Assembly (NCBI RefSeq): GCF_014905175.1
Contig: NC_057790.1
Span: 20,052,469 to 20,116,468, forward strand
DNA from: Aphidius gifuensis
Lineage: Eukaryota; Arthropoda; Insecta; Hymenoptera; Braconidae
Length of the DNA stretch: 64,000 nt
Direction: 5' to 3'
Both the position numbers and the translations under genes were made by a program. The notes beneath the pieces are model-generated. The model was not told the origin of the DNA. It ran no database searches and saw only the letters and a list, made by a program, of their open reading frames with translations. Below are positions 46,217-59,234 of this stretch, piece by piece (position 1 is the stretch's first letter; each line of letters starts with the position of its first letter).

Positions 46217-47377
46217 ATGTTAGGAAATAATATAAAACAAGAAGCTGGTGTTGATGTTGCACTTGCTGGTGCTGCAAGTGGTTTTATGACAAGATTTATT
46301 TGTCAACCACTTGATGTTATCAAGATTAGATTTCAAGTAAATATTATATGATTACAACATGATGATAATTTAATTATTTAATATATATATTTTTTTTTAA
46401 TTAGCTACAAGTTGAGCCAATTTCTCATCGTCATTCTGGTAAATACCGATCATTTTTTCATGCTGCTGTGACAATGTTTCATGAAGAAGGTGTATCCTCT
46501 CTTTGGAAAGGTCATGTACCTGCTCAACTCTTATCAATATCATATGGCACTATCCAGGTATAAAAAAAATAAATAAAAAAACAAATAACAATAATTAATA
46601 ATAATAATAAAGTAAAAATTAATTTTAGTTTTATACATATAATAAATTAATGGAATATTCTAAAAATGAAAATTTACCAAATGACTGGCAACATGTTAGA
46701 CAATTTATTGCTGGAGCAGCTGCAGGAAGTTTAGCAACAGTAATGTCCTTTCCATTTGACACGGTTAGAACACGTCTTGTAGCACAATCATCAAATTCAA
46801 AAATATATACTAGTCATCTATCCGCTTACATGTAAGTAATAATAAAAAAATATCTAGCAGTAAAAAAAAAAAAAAAAACATAATAATATAATTTATTTTA
46901 TACAAATTTTACAGAACAATGTTGAAAAATGAATCAACAAAATCATTATTTCGTGGTTTATCACCAACTTTAATACAAATTGCACCACATACTGGTTTAC
47001 AATTTTTTTTATACAATTTATTAACAAATATATGTGAAAGTTTTCATAATGAAAATGATGATAATACAAAAAAAATATTAATATCAATGATTGCTGGTAG
47101 TTTATCTGGTTTATTATCAAAAACAGCAATATATCCATTTGATCTTGCAAGAAAAAGATTACAAATTCAAGGATTTGAAAATGGTCGTATTGGTTTTGGT
47201 AAATTTTTTACATGTCATAGTTTAATTGATTGTCTTATTAAAACATTCAAAGATGAAGGTATAACTGGATTATTCAAAGGTCTATTACCAAGTCAAATTA
47301 AAGCAGCTTCATCAACAGCTTTACATTTTACATTTTATGAACAAGCATTGTTACTATTAAAACACATTCGTTTATAA
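46217..47377 (+). CDS. Tpc1: Mitochondrial thiamine pyrophosphate carrier (SLC25A19/Tpc1-like)
   Basis: Four exons: 46217-46336, 46405-46557, 46629-46831 and 46915-47377, giving 312 residues, the normal SLC25 size. Three mitochondrial-carrier repeats are visible with the signatures PLDVIKIRFQ, PFDTVRTRLV and PFDLARKRLQ, each followed by the basic/aromatic half (SLWKGHVPAQ, SLFRGLSPT, GLFKGLLPSQ). The GAASGFMTRFICQPLD start and the KRLQIQGFE segment are typical of thiamine pyrophosphate carriers, which import ThPP across the inner membrane for pyruvate and oxoglutarate dehydrogenases. Other SLC25 carriers are less likely. It has no link to the astacin array beyond adjacency. Confidence 0.85.
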
Positions 47378-47523
47378 CAAAAAAAAAAAAAAAAAAATAC
47401 AACAAATTTAATAACAACAAGTAAAAAAAATTATGTGATAATGTCTAGACTAGACCAGTAATATTATATAATCACTAGTTAAATTTTATCAATGAATAAA
47501 TCCAGTTATTTATTAAATATAAT

Positions 47524-48655
47524 TTATCCATAACTAATTGTATAACCCATTGATATCATAAGTGTTTCTTTAATTGCTGGATGAAGTTGTTTTTCAACAT
47601 ATTTTGTTAATGCTTCACTAGCACCATGTAAAAATATATCTTCCATTTCATGTGCAACATTTTCACGTGATTGCCAATCATATAAATCACTATCATTATC
47701 AATTAATTGATGTTTACTTTCATTAATATCATCAATATCATCAAAATCCATTGTATTTGAACGTTTTTTTCTACGTAATAATGAAAGTTTTGTTATCCAT
47801 TGATGTTTTTTATTATTTAGAGATAAATTATTACGTGATAATACCGATGTTGTATTTTCATTTGCAATTTGTATATCTTCTTCTTTTAAATATGTACTTG
47901 TATTGTTATTGTTATTACTATTATTAGTATTATCATTACGTGGTTCTGGTGAATCATAATGTAAATCAATAATTGGTGTTAATGGTGGTTTATCATGTCT
48001 TTTAATTTGTCGATCAATACGTCCAACTGGACGACATCCATATGCATATATTGATGCAAATCTTGGTTCTAAAAAACTTGATTCTGTTCTTATTCTCATT
48101 TGTCCATGTGTACGTGATATTGGAGTTGTTGTAAAATCAATACCAGCACGTTTAAGACGTAATGTCATATGACATGTTTCACCAATCATTGGAACTCTAC
48201 GTTCTTTTGGTATAAGTGATACTAAACCAGATACAGTTAATTCATTCATCATTACTCTACTTTTTAATGATTGATTTGTTGGTTCAAAATTACATTTTTC
48301 AACTTTTGCCCATGTTGTTGAATATTTTGTTTCTTGAGGAAGCTATATTATAAGAAAAGCAACAATTATTAATTTACTTGATTAAAGAACATGATGATAA
48401 CTTAAGTTATATATAATTTATTATTGTTACCTTTACTGCAACTCTAGCAACAGTCATAATAAATGGTGCATTTGACAATGATCTTTGATAAACAACACCT
48501 GCCTCATCATCATCATGACGATTATTACGTTTTGTAACATCACGCTGCATTGAATCAAGTGCTCTTTCTAAACGACCACCACATCTGTCCCATGTTGACA
48601 TTGAATTTGGCACGTGTGATAAACCAATCAACATCACCATCACTAACTTGTCCAT
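47524..48655 (-). CDS. Putative secreted insect protein of unknown function
   Basis: Two exons, 48431-48655 and 47524-48342, joined in frame (VARVAVK then LPQETKY), giving 347 residues. The start at 48655 (MDKLVMVMLIGLSHV) gives a signal-peptide-like N terminus. It is followed by CGGRLERALDSMQRDVTKR, a region MNELTVSGLVSLIPKE and CHMTLRLKRAGIDF with beta-strand character vaguely like lipid-binding JHBP/takeout domains, an acidic Asn-rich low-complexity linker, and a helical end (EMEDIFLHGASEALTKY). I do not recognise the family; the takeout resemblance is weak. It converges with the carrier gene at its 3' side. Confidence 0.65.
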
Positions 48656-49835
48656 TTTATTCAACGTACAATTGACAACTGTATTTATATCTTTACACAA
48701 GAATTTTCCTTTTTTTTTTTTCAAAAAAAACTTATGACTAAAAAAAAAATGAAAAAAAAACAAGAAAAGTAAATCGCAAATTCAACCAGCCACAACGGGG
48801 TATCCTGTAGAAACTACTATTCTTATTTTTAAATTTTAATTTCAAATTTTTATATTTTTTTTTTTTTAAATATAATGCAAACAGAGCATGAATACTGTCT
48901 TCCTAATTCTTCAGAGTTATTTAGCAAATTATATATTTAAAAATGAAAAAAAAAAAATATAATAATCCATTGTAAACACAAACACACACACGACAATAAT
49001 TTGACTAATTAAACAGAGTAATGATTTTTTAATTATAAAAATATTTTCTTTTTATTAAATTTATAAAAACAATAATTAATTTTAAATTTTCTAATTTTGA
49101 TTACTTACATTCAGTGATGTAATAATATCGATGAATTAAATGTTATTTTAATTTTTAAATGAATGAATGAATTGATTTTAAAGATTTGTTTGTTTTCAAA
49201 AAAAATTTACTTGTATTTTTCACCTTATAGCTTTGATGAACGAGTGAACAATGAAAGTGGCTTTGTACAAGTACCTTTCTTTTTACCTAGCGGTTGAATA
49301 TTTTTACTGTGTATTTGTTTGTCTTAGCACAAGGATTGAATTGATGATAATGATGAGAAGAAGCCAGACCACACAGTTTTTCAATTCATTTAAGGAATCT
49401 AGAACACGAGTATATCTGGAATGGAACCGATCATTTATTACATTCTCCTATAACTCAACAATATCCCGAGGATCTTTTTTTTTTTTAATACTTCTTCCTT
49501 TTATTTTTGCAATATAAAAAAAATATATATGTATATATAGAAAGAAAAATTTTACTTGTGCAATATCCGGTTAATTTTTCTATTTTTTTTATATTATTCA
49601 AGTTTTTAGAATTTCTTCATTGAGGTCCCGGGACTTTGATGCACGATCAAATGTTATATGAGCCATTGTTTTCTTGTAAATTTTTTTTTTTCCTTTTATT
49701 TTGCTCAAGTCAAAGATTGTGATTGTCTTGGCGGTTGTTAGACTTTTTGTCAATAGAAAATATACATGTATCTTGTTTTTTTAATTTCATTTTTTTATAA
49801 TAAATATTTATTTATAAAAAATTAGGCAGATTGAA
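48656..49835. other. Upstream region of the unknown secreted protein; no gene seen
   Basis: AT-rich. A higher-complexity stretch at about 49240-49460 and again at 49610-49750 shows no coding frame longer than about 90 codons and no splice partners that I could join. It may be promoter or UTR sequence. Confidence 0.35.
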
Positions 49836-50180
49836 TAGAAAATTTATCTAGAAATATATCCCAACGTAGAGCAATACGCCAATAATTATAATGCTGTAAA
49901 ATAAAATAAAAAATTAATAATTAATTCAATTGTTTTAATTAAATTAATCATAAATTAATTTTATCAATTTATAATTAATTTTTAAATATATATTTACCTC
50001 ATTAGTCATTGCAATGTCACCTTGAAAAAGTCCTAGACTAACTTCTGGATCTTGTCTTGTTTTTATCAGCCTCTCCAAGTCAATCATTGAATAAGCAACT
50101 AATTTTTTAAATTAATTTAATTATTAAAAATAATTATAATAAATTAATTAAATATAATATATTTATAGTTGCTTGAATTA
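49836..50180 (-). pseudogene. Astacin remnant (two exons only)
   Basis: Matches exon 3 (HYNYWRIALRWDIF) and exon 2 (VAYSMIDLERLIKTRQDPEV, then LFQGDIAMTNE) of the astacin genes with the intron between, closest to copy E. The zinc-site exons and the signal-peptide exon are absent, so it cannot encode a protease. It lies 4 kb from the array, beyond two unrelated genes. Confidence 0.8.
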
Positions 50181-50416
50181 CCTGGATAATTTCTTGATAA
50201 CATCTTGATGTCCAATCAATGAGTCATTGCCTTTCTTCTAATTATTTTATTTTTTTTGTTTTTTTTATTGTGCGCAAGCCATGGTGGTTGCCTTGGTGGT
50301 TGTTAAACATCGGTATTATATTTCTTGTCAACCTGAAAAATATATACTTATGTAAACACTGAATTTTCAATTTATTTGGTTAATTTTTAATTTTTAAAAA
50401 GTCTCAATAAATCAAT

Positions 50417-52335
50417 ATGGATTTAAAAAATAAAACAATTGTAACAAAAAGGTAAATTAAAATAATTTTTAATAATTTACTTTTCATATTTTTTACTTAC
50501 TTTTTCTTTCAATTTTTAGGAAAATAATAGACAATCCATTTGCATTTCCATCAGATAGACTTTTTATTGCCTATTATAAATGGCTTCAGGCACGAAAAAA
50601 ATTAAACACAAAAACTGAAATAAAAAAACATTCAAAATGTTCAAGAAAATCTTTGATTGATAATAATATTTTTGATAAATTTACTGGACCAACTGCAATA
50701 ACTGATATTGATCCTGATTATTATACTGATTTAAATGGTCGTGCAATTATTGAAAAATTTTCATCTAAAAAATATATTGATCAAACAAGAAAAGTTTTAC
50801 GTGGTAAAATAATTGCTGGATATTATCGTGATGAATGTATCAAAATTGATCAAGAATTTGCTAATGAACATCAAGAAATTATTAACATTGAGGTTGACAA
50901 TTTAAAGATAATATTTTATTAATTTGCAAAATAGTTTTATTTTATATAAATATAAATATATATTTATTTTTAAAGAAAAATCGAAACAAGTATGCCAAGG
51001 CTTTTGATAAATATCTATCAAATGATTACGAAGAAAGTATGAAAATTTTAAACGAAGCACAAACTGAGGCTAAAAACACAAATGACACAATAACAAAACG
51101 TGATGAATTATCAAAATTATTTGGTAAAACACGTCTTGAAGTTTATCAAACAGAAGAAATGTGGTGTATTATAAAAGCATGTCATGATTTTATGATTAAA
51201 GTATCACCAAAAGACGAGAGAAAAACAATAACGAATATATCAAAAAATAATTCAAAAAGTCTTCAAAATATTCAAATTGAACAAGCATCACTAGATAAAC
51301 TCATAGGTAAAACAAAAATCCAGACAATCTTGTAAATTTAAATATAATTTTTATCATTTTTATAGAGACATTTGAAAGAGATATTAAAATTATGGTACCA
51401 TGTGAAATTAAATTAAAAAATTCAAGAGAATTAAGTAAAATTTTTAGTGATATAGAATTAAGAAATTTAGATGCATTAATACATCTTGAATCATTGGCTG
51501 GTCCAAAAGATGATTTATCATCAAAAATGATACAAGCAGAAGAATTAGTTGGTAAAGAAATAATAAATATTGAAGAAAATCTTCAAGAATTAAAAGTAAG
51601 TTAAATAAAATAATTTAAAATATATAAAAATAATAATTAATTATTAATAATTATATAGAATCAAATTATTATGAGTGAAGAACGAGCAAATAATCTTGAA
51701 AAATATGCTGATTATTTATTGCATGATGTATTTAAAAAATTAGTTTGTTCAGAAACAGTTCTTCATTTGCATGTATTTATTGAGGATGCTTATGAAACTT
51801 GTATTGGTCCAAATGATGCAAGTCTTGATGGTTATACAATGATGAAAACAATTGAAAAAACATATGAAAAACTTAACATGACACTGGATAATTTACCACA
51901 AGATATTGTTAGAGTTTGTGAACAACAAGGTTTTGCTCAAGAGATGAGAGCAATTGCTGAAGCTGAAGATGCTGCTAGAAAAGTAAATTAAAATATTAAT
52001 TATAAAAATTAATTAATATTAAATAATAATTATAATTTTTATTTTACTTACAGTTTGAATTGATGCATCGTTTACTAGCAGCACTTGAAAGAATAATGTC
52101 ACCAACAAATCTAGATAAAAATATTAAACAAAATTATAAATTTATAATTAAAAAAAAAGATAAAAAAAAACAAAATTTATTGGATAATAAAAATAAAAAA
52201 AATCAAGCACTTGCTTATTTTACAGAACAATGTTATTATGATGATTTTGAAATGACAATTGATCATTCAATTAACAATGAAAAAATTGAAATTAATAATC
52301 ATGATAATTATCCAAAAATTTCTGATGATAATTAG
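50417..52335 (+). CDS. Coiled-coil ciliary protein, CFAP100 (CCDC37)-like
   Basis: Six exons: 50417-50451, 50520-50892, 50976-51306, 51366-51595, 51659-51982 and 52054-52335, giving 524 residues. The protein is almost entirely charged helix. The N-terminal DNPFAFPSDRLFIAYYKW resembles the NPF.iP.D start of CFAP100, a modifier of inner-arm dynein in motile cilia. The central region holds long heptad-like segments, and the C-terminal part (ERANNLEKYADYL, then FELMHRLLAALERI) is compatible with that family. The last exon ends in a Lys-rich then Asp/Asn-rich tail. Assignment is by pattern only; other DUF4200-type coiled-coil proteins (CCDC38, CCDC42) are alternatives. In insects such genes are used in sperm flagella and mechanosensory neurons. 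Confidence 0.5.
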
Positions 52336-54976
52336 TGTGATTGTCGCAATGATATAACGTGATTTATATACACCCTTTTTTTTTTAATTTTATTTATTTC
52401 TTTTAAACATGAAGAGAAAAAATGAGTCATCTAGAATATTTTTTTTTTTATTCATTTTTAAAACACGATCAATATTAAACACTGTGTAAATTTTTAATAT
52501 ATTTTTTTCATTTAAAAAAAAAAGGATGTAAATGAATTGAAAAAAAAAAAAAATTTAATTAAAAAATTCAACGAAATCGATTTATTTATTCTTTCATTTA
52601 AAAAATTTTAATTTAATATAAATTTTTTTTTTTTTTAACTAATTAATTAATTGTGCTACATATTAATTTTTTTTTTTTTTTTTTTTTTAAATTAGCACTT
52701 TATCTACAACATACATTACAACTATCGATGAATAATAAAAAGAAAAAAAATATCTAAATTTTCTTATTATAATAAAAAAATTGTATATTTTTTTTTTTCT
52801 AAGCAAGTTGTATTTAAAAAAAAAAAGGTTTTTATAAATATATGAATCAAAACACACTCGATGAAATTAATTGGTTCCATTTTGTATGACAATTTTCTTG
52901 TTATTTTTTTTCTTTACGTTTAAATATTATTTTTGTTTATAAACTTGAGACAAATATTTTTGAGACTAATCAAAAATCAACAAGGGCAAGTTACATATTT
53001 TCGTGTACAATACAAGTACTCTTTAATAATAATAATTATTATATATATTTTCATTTATTTTTAATATATAAAAAACAACGTTTTTCCTATTTTATAATAT
53101 CTTAATACTAAGACTCGATGATTGCCCAAACAAATTCAAATAAAAAACATTCAAAATATTATTTTTAACAGTTAATTATTCACTCACAATTACAAGTGAT
53201 TCCTTATTTTAAATTTCAAAAGATAAATACAAGGCAATAACGACTGATTTTTTTATTTTTTATCAATAGATATTGTCATTAATAAAATAACTCACTGTTA
53301 ATTATTAACTATAGTTATAAACAAACAATTTAAAATAACAAAAAAAAAATGTTGTTAAGTTATTTATCAATAGTACAAACAATTTTTATTAAAACACCAA
53401 ACGTTAATAGTTTTAAAACCAATTATTTAAATAACAATTTAATTATCAAATGTAAAAATTGTAAATGATTAATTTATAAATCATTTAAACATAATGAATT
53501 TAATAAAAAATAATCTATAAAATACACCAAGATAAATATTTTTTAAAAATATAAATTCAATTGTGTTTATAATTTTTCGTTCAATTATTATTGCCCTGTA
53601 TTATTTTAAATTTTATTTTTTTAATAAATAATATTCACCCGTATTTTGAGCATAACTCTATTATTTAATTATCATTTTACATATGTTTGGGTAACATTTA
53701 CAGTTATACAGAGCTGCACATTTATTATTTACAAACTTGTCCATTCATTCTGGTTTTTATTATTTCTAAAATTGTAAAATTAAAAAAAAAAAATAAACTT
53801 AAATATTCAAGTAGACTAGTATCATCCTCTATTGTGTGTTATTCAACAAGGCTGACGTATTTTTTTTTCTTTTTTTTTTTTTGTATAAACAGGATGGATA
53901 TCAACCAACCGTGATAAATGATAAACAAAAAAAAAAAAGAAAAAAAAAGAAAGTGAGCAGAATTAAAAAAATAATAAGCACCGGAAATTTAATTATTCAT
54001 TATCAAATTATTGTTGAAAATAAACAGAATAAATTTCAACGACCAAAGATATGTTTCAATATTTTTTTGTTGCTTTTTTTTTTTTCGTTAAAATTTTTTT
54101 TCTACAACAAATACCTGTTCATCAATTACCAGCATTGATGTTTAACAGACTGTCATTAGTTTAATATAAACCATTAATTTCAAAAAAGAAAATATAATTC
54201 AAATTATGAATTTTTAAAATCGACGTGTGAAAAATTTTACTTATGGGAATTGTAAATTTGTTTCTTCATTAATAATCTTATGTTCGATTGTATACCAAAA
54301 AACAATTATTATATTCTAAAGATTATCTTCACATGGTCGGCGTGATAATTTTCATAGACAATATATAATTATTATATTCATGAGAAACATAATAAAAAAA
54401 AAAAAAAATAATTAAATAATAAAAAAGCTAACTGCAATTACGATTTTATAAATTTTACTTTTTCAATTGTTAAATAATTTTTCGTTTAATTTTTTTATTT
54501 AACTAATAAATAAACTGATTGAGAGGCACGATTAAATATCAGTATAAAATGATGAAGCAATTGCTTATAACATCATCAGTCATAAACACATTTTTAGTTT
54601 TTTTTTCTTTTTGTTAAATACAGTCTCCAATGTTTATGACATAAAAATTCTTTTTTTTTTCTTATTTTTTTATATTCGTTAAAATCTACTAGGAAGCTAA
54701 TATAACTTTATGTATTTGTATTTGACTTTGAGGTCGGTTTGTTTAATTGTATTTTAAAAAGTCGTTGTAACGTTTCACATTATGATTATTTAATTATATT
54801 TTTAAATACTCAATCAATAAAAAGACATGTATCTTTGACGAAAAAAAAAAAAAAGGTTTTACTATTTCTTAATCAGCATATACTCGAAATAATTTATTAA
54901 ATTATTCATCGAGTAAATTATTATTATCTTGAGGACAGTATCAAAAAACGCATGTACAATCCTCAGATGCGCGGGC
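52336..54976. other. 2.6-kb AT-rich intergenic region
   Basis: 3' flanks of the coiled-coil gene (plus) and ARL4 (minus), which converge here. It is composed of homopolymer runs and low-complexity AT sequence. No coding gene, RNA gene or mobile element recognised. Confidence 0.5.
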
Positions 54977-55774
54977 CTATCTTGCTCTTTTTCTATTTAA
55001 TTTAGCAAGTTTTTTACGTTTTTGAATAAGTTGATAAAGTGTATCAAGACCTTCATGTAATCCCTCACCAGTTATTGCGCATGCTGGTTGAACTTTAATA
55101 CATGATGTACCAGGTGGTCCTGTTATTTCCAAAACACCAAGATGTTTTTCTAATTCACAAACTTCTTTGGCACCTAAAAAAAAACAAACTATAATTAATA
55201 AAAATAAAAATAAAAAATTTAAAAAACATTTATATTATAATAACAACAAACCAGGTAAATCTTGTTTATTAGCAAGTATTAAAATTGGTACACCAGCATT
55301 ATCTGGACTTCTTGCTGTTCTTGTAAGTTCCATTTTAGCTTCTTCAAGTCTTTCAGTATCACAAGAATCAACAACAAATATTATACCATCAGTACATCTT
55401 GTATAAGATTTCCATAATGGACGTAATTTTTCTTGTCCACCAACATCCCAAACAAGAAAATTAACTCCTACAAAAAAAGCCATAACAATATTAATAAAAA
55501 TTAAATAATAAAATTTAATAAATTAATAATAATTATATAACATAAATAATGTAATTTTATTACCTTTAGCTTTTCCAATACCACCACGTACTCTTTCACA
55601 ATTAAAACCAATTGTCGGTACTGTATTAAGATATTGATCAAATTTTAATCTATATAATGCTGTTGTTTTACCAGCACTATCAAGACCAAGCATTGCAATA
55701 TGTTGTGGTGTACCAGTTGGTAATGATTCAAGTATACCACCACCAGTACCTGATCTTCCCATACCAGCACCCAT
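54977..55774 (-). CDS. Arl4: ADP-ribosylation factor-like GTPase 4 (ARL4)
   Basis: Three exons: 55564-55774, 55252-55467 and 54977-55173. G motifs: GLDSAGKT (P-loop), PTIGFNCE (switch 1), WDVGGQEKLRPLW (switch 2), NKQD and the CAITGEG end. The insertion VRGGIGKAKGVNFLVWD and the basic tail RKKLAKLNRKRAR (membrane and nuclear targeting) identify ARL4 rather than ARF or other ARLs. The N terminus MGAGMGRSG starts with Met-Gly, fitting myristoylation. A frame upstream of this ATG (to 55786) starts only at GTG, so 55774 is chosen. ARL4 recruits cytohesin/ARNO-type factors to the plasma membrane and affects actin. Confidence 0.9.
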
Positions 55775-58700
55775 TACCAAGCTCACCTTTCTATCCTCCT
55801 CGTTTTATTAAAATATTCAACATCACCTTTTTACTCTAGACACATATTTTTGCTTTCTGTAAAATTAATAAATCACAAAAAAAAAAAAAGTTATTTAATT
55901 TTACTACAATCAATAAATACAATTGTTTAATATATTATTATTTTATTTATTATTGATTTTTATTATTATCATTATCATTTAAGGACAAGTTGAATTGATA
56001 CTTATTGTATATGTACGACCCACATCATTTTACCAAGATTTCTCCTGAATTATTCTCTCTCTTTTGATGACAAAAATATTTCATACTCATCATGAAAATT
56101 ATTTTTAATTTTTTTATAGATTATATTTTTTATTGTTCGTGACAGATAAACATGTTAATTTTATTATAAAATTATTGTTACAGTATATTTAACAATTATA
56201 TACATATCATCATCATCAAAAGTTGTTTTTATAGATTATATTTTTTATTGTTCGTGACAGATAAACATGTTAATTTTATTATAAAATTATTGTTACAGTA
56301 TATTTAACAATTATATACATATCATCATCATCAAAAGTTGGCTGGTACATTTCAATTTACAATAAGACCCATAATTACTCTTTACTATTATTATCTTTTT
56401 TTTTTTTATATATTTCCCTCTTTGTAAGTAACGCATTCTATTTTTGTATACCGTTAGTCGTAACTATTATATCTCCATGTGTTTCAGAGTCTAGAGTACG
56501 TGTTGTCCTTATTATTTTTTTTATCATAATTTTTTTTTTAAATATAAAAATTGTTGCTATATAATAAAAGAAGAAAAATTTCATAGAAAAATTATTTAAA
56601 TAATTCGAGCTATTATTCAAGTTATTTATATGATAAAAATAAAATTAAAAAAAAAAAAAAAATTTAATTATTTTAGATAATAGAAATGAGGATAAAATTT
56701 AAAAAAAAAAAAAATGATAATTATTTTTTGATTGGACTTTTCTATCGACTTGTTTATCGACGCATGCGTATATTATTTTCGAGTATATAAAAAAATTGGT
56801 TTTTTTTTTTTTTTTAAACATCTAAAAATGGAATAATGTCAAATACAACTTTTTTTTTTTAATGCTCCAACAAAACCGGCTGTTTTAATTTTTTTTTATA
56901 TATCTCGTTGCAGTTTTGCTTCCTCAGCCATAAATGTGTTTTATTTATTTTTTTAAATTTCATCTTTTATTATTTATTTTTTATTTCAGCACGTTTTCTT
57001 TAAAGCTCATGTCTATTTTTGTCATCATCATCATCTTCATCTTCATAAAAACAAACTTGTACAATTTTTTGTTTTATAATTAAATGGTTTTTTTCATTTG
57101 TTTATCGTTAAATAAACTTTAAAATAATCAAATGGTTTTTTTATATTCTTTATCAAATGTGTAGATGATATTTCAAAGTTTACATTGAGATTTAACATTG
57201 ACTATTTTGATGAAGCAATACAATGATTCATAGCTGCTATTTCAAACGAATTTAATCAACATTATTCGTCTTGCGCTCATTTCTTTTTTATTTGTAGTTT
57301 TTTTTTTTTTTTTTTTATTATCGTTAACTCTTGTTGATGAAGGCTTAGTACTGTTTGTAGTTTAACGATAAAGAAAAAAATAAATATACGTCGTCTGGTA
57401 CCATGATGATACGACAAAAAAAAAACGAAATTTAATTAAATGAAGAGGAAGATGATCTTGTGTCATAATAAAAGATGATAGATATATTTCAGCAAGTAGA
57501 TTATCACAATGAGCAAGTGAGAGCGATAAAAAATCAAATATAACAAAAATTATTCCACTTGCTCTGTGTGTTTAATATTAAGGGGGCCACCTTACTGCCC
57601 TCCAGGCAACAAGAGACTTGGCCAAGATAAAAATAAAAAAGACAGGCCAGTTTCTTTTTATAATATATACTTTTTTTTTTTTTTATTCATAAAATTTAGT
57701 CTGCAGCATCTTCAACTTGCCAGTCAGGTAGTAAATCCAGAGAGCATTATTATTATATTTTTTTCAATCCCAAAAAAGGGTCCATTGTTATGAATATATA
57801 CATTATTTTTTTTTATTTTTATTTTTTCCCTAAACCAGCAGTGTATTCAATAGAAAAAAAAAAAAACCGAAAAATATCACGAAAAATAAATCAACCAAGT
57901 GATTCATTGAAAAAAAATTTTTTAAAAATACTCCAAAAGTAAAAAAAAAAAAATAAAAAATATTGATAAAAATTTATAAATAAAATTTTTAATGACTCAT
58001 ATACTTGATTGTTTATAATATTTAAAAAAATAATAAAATTATGTAATTTATAAATATTTGTTATTTAAATTAATTATTACCATTGTCATGTTGTTGAAAT
58101 TTTTTTTCATAATCCATTTGATGTTTATCACGTTAATTAAATAAATAATTTTAATATTTTAAATTTTATATAAATAAATTCACTTTTTCACTTAAAAAAA
58201 TTTGTTTACTCCAAACTTATTTAAAAACACAAAAAATTGATTTATCAGTTAAAAACAATTTTAAAAATTAAAAAAATATAATTATATATTTTTTTTTAAT
58301 TAACAACACAGGTTTATATATTTTTTAACACTTTTAATTGAATATCACTTGAATTGTTAAAGGCCAAATAAATAAATAAATAAATAAATAAAATGAAGGC
58401 TGTTGATGGCCAAATACAGAGAGAGTGAGTGGGAACAGCAGCTCACAACAACTGGACCGTTGATATATTTTTTACCTTCAAATGTTTTATATTGAAACAA
58501 TATAATATTAATAACAATATATTAATACCTGCCAATGTATATTAAATATTGTTTATTAAATAAATAAATAATTAAGCAACTGTATGTTAAAATAATATCA
58601 ATATTAATAAATGTTGGGTGTTGGTGGTTTGTGGTGCTCTGTACCGTGGAAACAAGATCTTGAATCTTGATGATTCCTGTTACTCTCTCTTCATTCCCCT

Positions 58701-59234
58701 CATGAACACCATCAATAAAACAGTCATATCCCCACCACGACTATCAACAACAACTGTGTTGTGTTTGGGTTTGTTATTTTTTTTTTTTTTTTTCGTTTCG
58801 AGTTTCGACAAGGAAATTTTCTACATATGTAAAGATGTCAGCACCTCTCGAGAGTTGACTTCGAAATTTCTTGTTTTTTAAATATGTTTTTATTATTGAT
58901 GATGACTTCAATATGATTGACCTTTATATTCAATGATTTATGATATTTTTCATATGATAAATAATATTTGTGGTATTTTTTTTGAATATATTTACTTCCT
59001 GAATAGTTGATTATTATTTTGATATTGTTGATGTACCATGTGAATGAATTCCATTATTTTCACTTTCACTTATTTCCGCCAATTGTTTTGAGTTGAATAA
59101 AATTATAATAAAAATTATTATTGTTGTTGATGTTATTGTTATATCAAGGGGAAATTAAAATACACGTGTTTGATGATTATTTAATTATATTCAATGATTA
59201 TTTATTTTTTTTTATTATTGATTGTTTTTATTAT
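55775..59234. other. 3.5-kb upstream region of ARL4
   Basis: Mostly AT-rich. Higher-complexity islands lie at about 57560-57740 and 58395-58460 and at 58615-58760; the first has CCAGG-rich sequence and a minus-strand donor-like GCAGTAAGG. They may be promoter or non-coding 5' exons of ARL4 on the minus strand. No protein gene could be built. Confidence 0.4.
56112..56341. repeat. Perfect 115-bp tandem duplication
   Basis: The segment from TTTTATAGATTATATTTT to ATCATCATCAAAAGTTG occurs twice in direct succession with a period of 115 bases and no differences seen. Confidence 0.85.

Noticed and set aside
55523..55786. ARL4 start at 55786 giving MSLV before MGAG
   Set aside because: The upstream codon is GTG, not ATG; the ATG at 55774 gives Met-Gly, as expected for N-myristoylation.
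57566..57793. Plus-strand frame starting MCLILRGPPYC
   Set aside because: It contains a run of Phe codons from poly(T) and has no support; the local complexity is more likely UTR or promoter of ARL4.
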